NCBI RefSeq assembly: GCF_900103225.1
Contig: NZ_FNJH01000010.1
Coordinates: 118,834-182,833, forward strand
Length of the DNA stretch: 64,000 bases
Source of the DNA: Pseudomonas congelans
Lineage (GTDB): Bacteria; Pseudomonadota; Gammaproteobacteria; Pseudomonadales; Pseudomonadaceae
Reading direction: 5' to 3'
The translations under genes were made by a program, and so were the position numbers. This document shows positions 63,970-64,000 of the stretch, piece after piece (the first letter of the stretch is position 1; every line of letters starts with the position of its first letter). The notes beneath the pieces are model-generated. The model was not told the DNA's origin, searched no databases, and saw nothing but the letters and a program-made list of their open reading frames with translations.

Positions 63970-64000
63970 AATCTTGACGATGACCTACTCTCACATGGGG
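63970..64000 (-). rRNA. 5S ribosomal RNA, 3' end
   Basis: The minus strand reads CCCCATGTGAGAGTAGGTCA and continues to GTCAAGATT, the conserved 3' end of Pseudomonas 5S rRNA. The gene continues beyond the window, so an rRNA operon lies downstream, convergent with mgoBCAD. Confidence 0.93.

Overview
The window comes from a Pseudomonas of the P. syringae group. The evidence is the high-GC Pseudomonas codon use, a complete mgo operon (mgoBCAD, the diazeniumdiolate signal/virulence regulator operon), three copies of an RsmX-type small RNA (multiple rsmX copies are a P. syringae trait) and Pseudomonas-type type VI secretion (T6SS) genes. The species assignment is inference; no marker gene is complete enough to prove it. 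A 5S rRNA end on the minus strand closes the window.

Layout. 1-5339: the 3' part of an FdhF/YdeP-type molybdopterin oxidoreductase, a glycine-zipper envelope protein, a RecQ-type helicase and an unknown membrane-anchored protein. 5438-5916: two tandem rsmX small RNA genes, each with a GacA-type upstream site. 5957-8128: an M48-type membrane metalloprotease. 8829-29767: a complete T6SS locus on the plus strand in the order X, tssB, tssC, tssE, tssF, tssG, tssH(clpV), tssJ, tssK, tssL, tssM, tagF, an IcmF-OmpA fusion, hcp, tssA. Most junctions overlap or are very close, so it reads as one or two operons, with a terminator after hcp.

29945-47390 is an accessory T6SS island of uneven base composition. 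It holds small membrane proteins, a decayed PAAR/effector gene, a minus-strand cassette of three genes (unknown small protein, ADP-ribosylglycohydrolase, small alarmone hydrolase), a putative membrane-acting effector with a membrane immunity candidate, vgrG, two DUF1795 (Eag-type) chaperones, a full-length prePAAR-PAAR-Rhs toxin with an SHH-type nuclease tip and its immunity gene, a second, internal-only rhs fragment, further membrane proteins and a third rsmX copy. Two gene families (a DUF2628 protein and a membrane protein ending in an REARSRWWL motif) occur once near each end of the island.

47469-57347 is ordinary chromosome: an alpha/beta-hydrolase/PEP-synthase fusion, a small membrane protein, a soluble FIST-domain chemoreceptor, a DUF945 protein, a HAD phosphatase, an aldo/keto reductase and a GntR/FCD regulator. 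58142-63859 is mgoBCAD, followed by terminators and the end of an rRNA operon.

How it fits together. RsmX RNAs are made under GacS/GacA control and sequester RsmA/CsrA proteins. The T6SS and the mgo operon are both typical Gac/Rsm outputs, so the window contains regulator RNAs and two of their likely target systems. The less familiar points are the IcmF-OmpA fusion in the T6SS, the ADP-ribose/alarmone detoxification cassette in the effector island (with a doubly frameshifted motif in the hydrolase), the divergent effector/immunity pair beside vgrG, and the hydrolase/PEP-synthase fusion whose nucleophile serine is replaced by asparagine.
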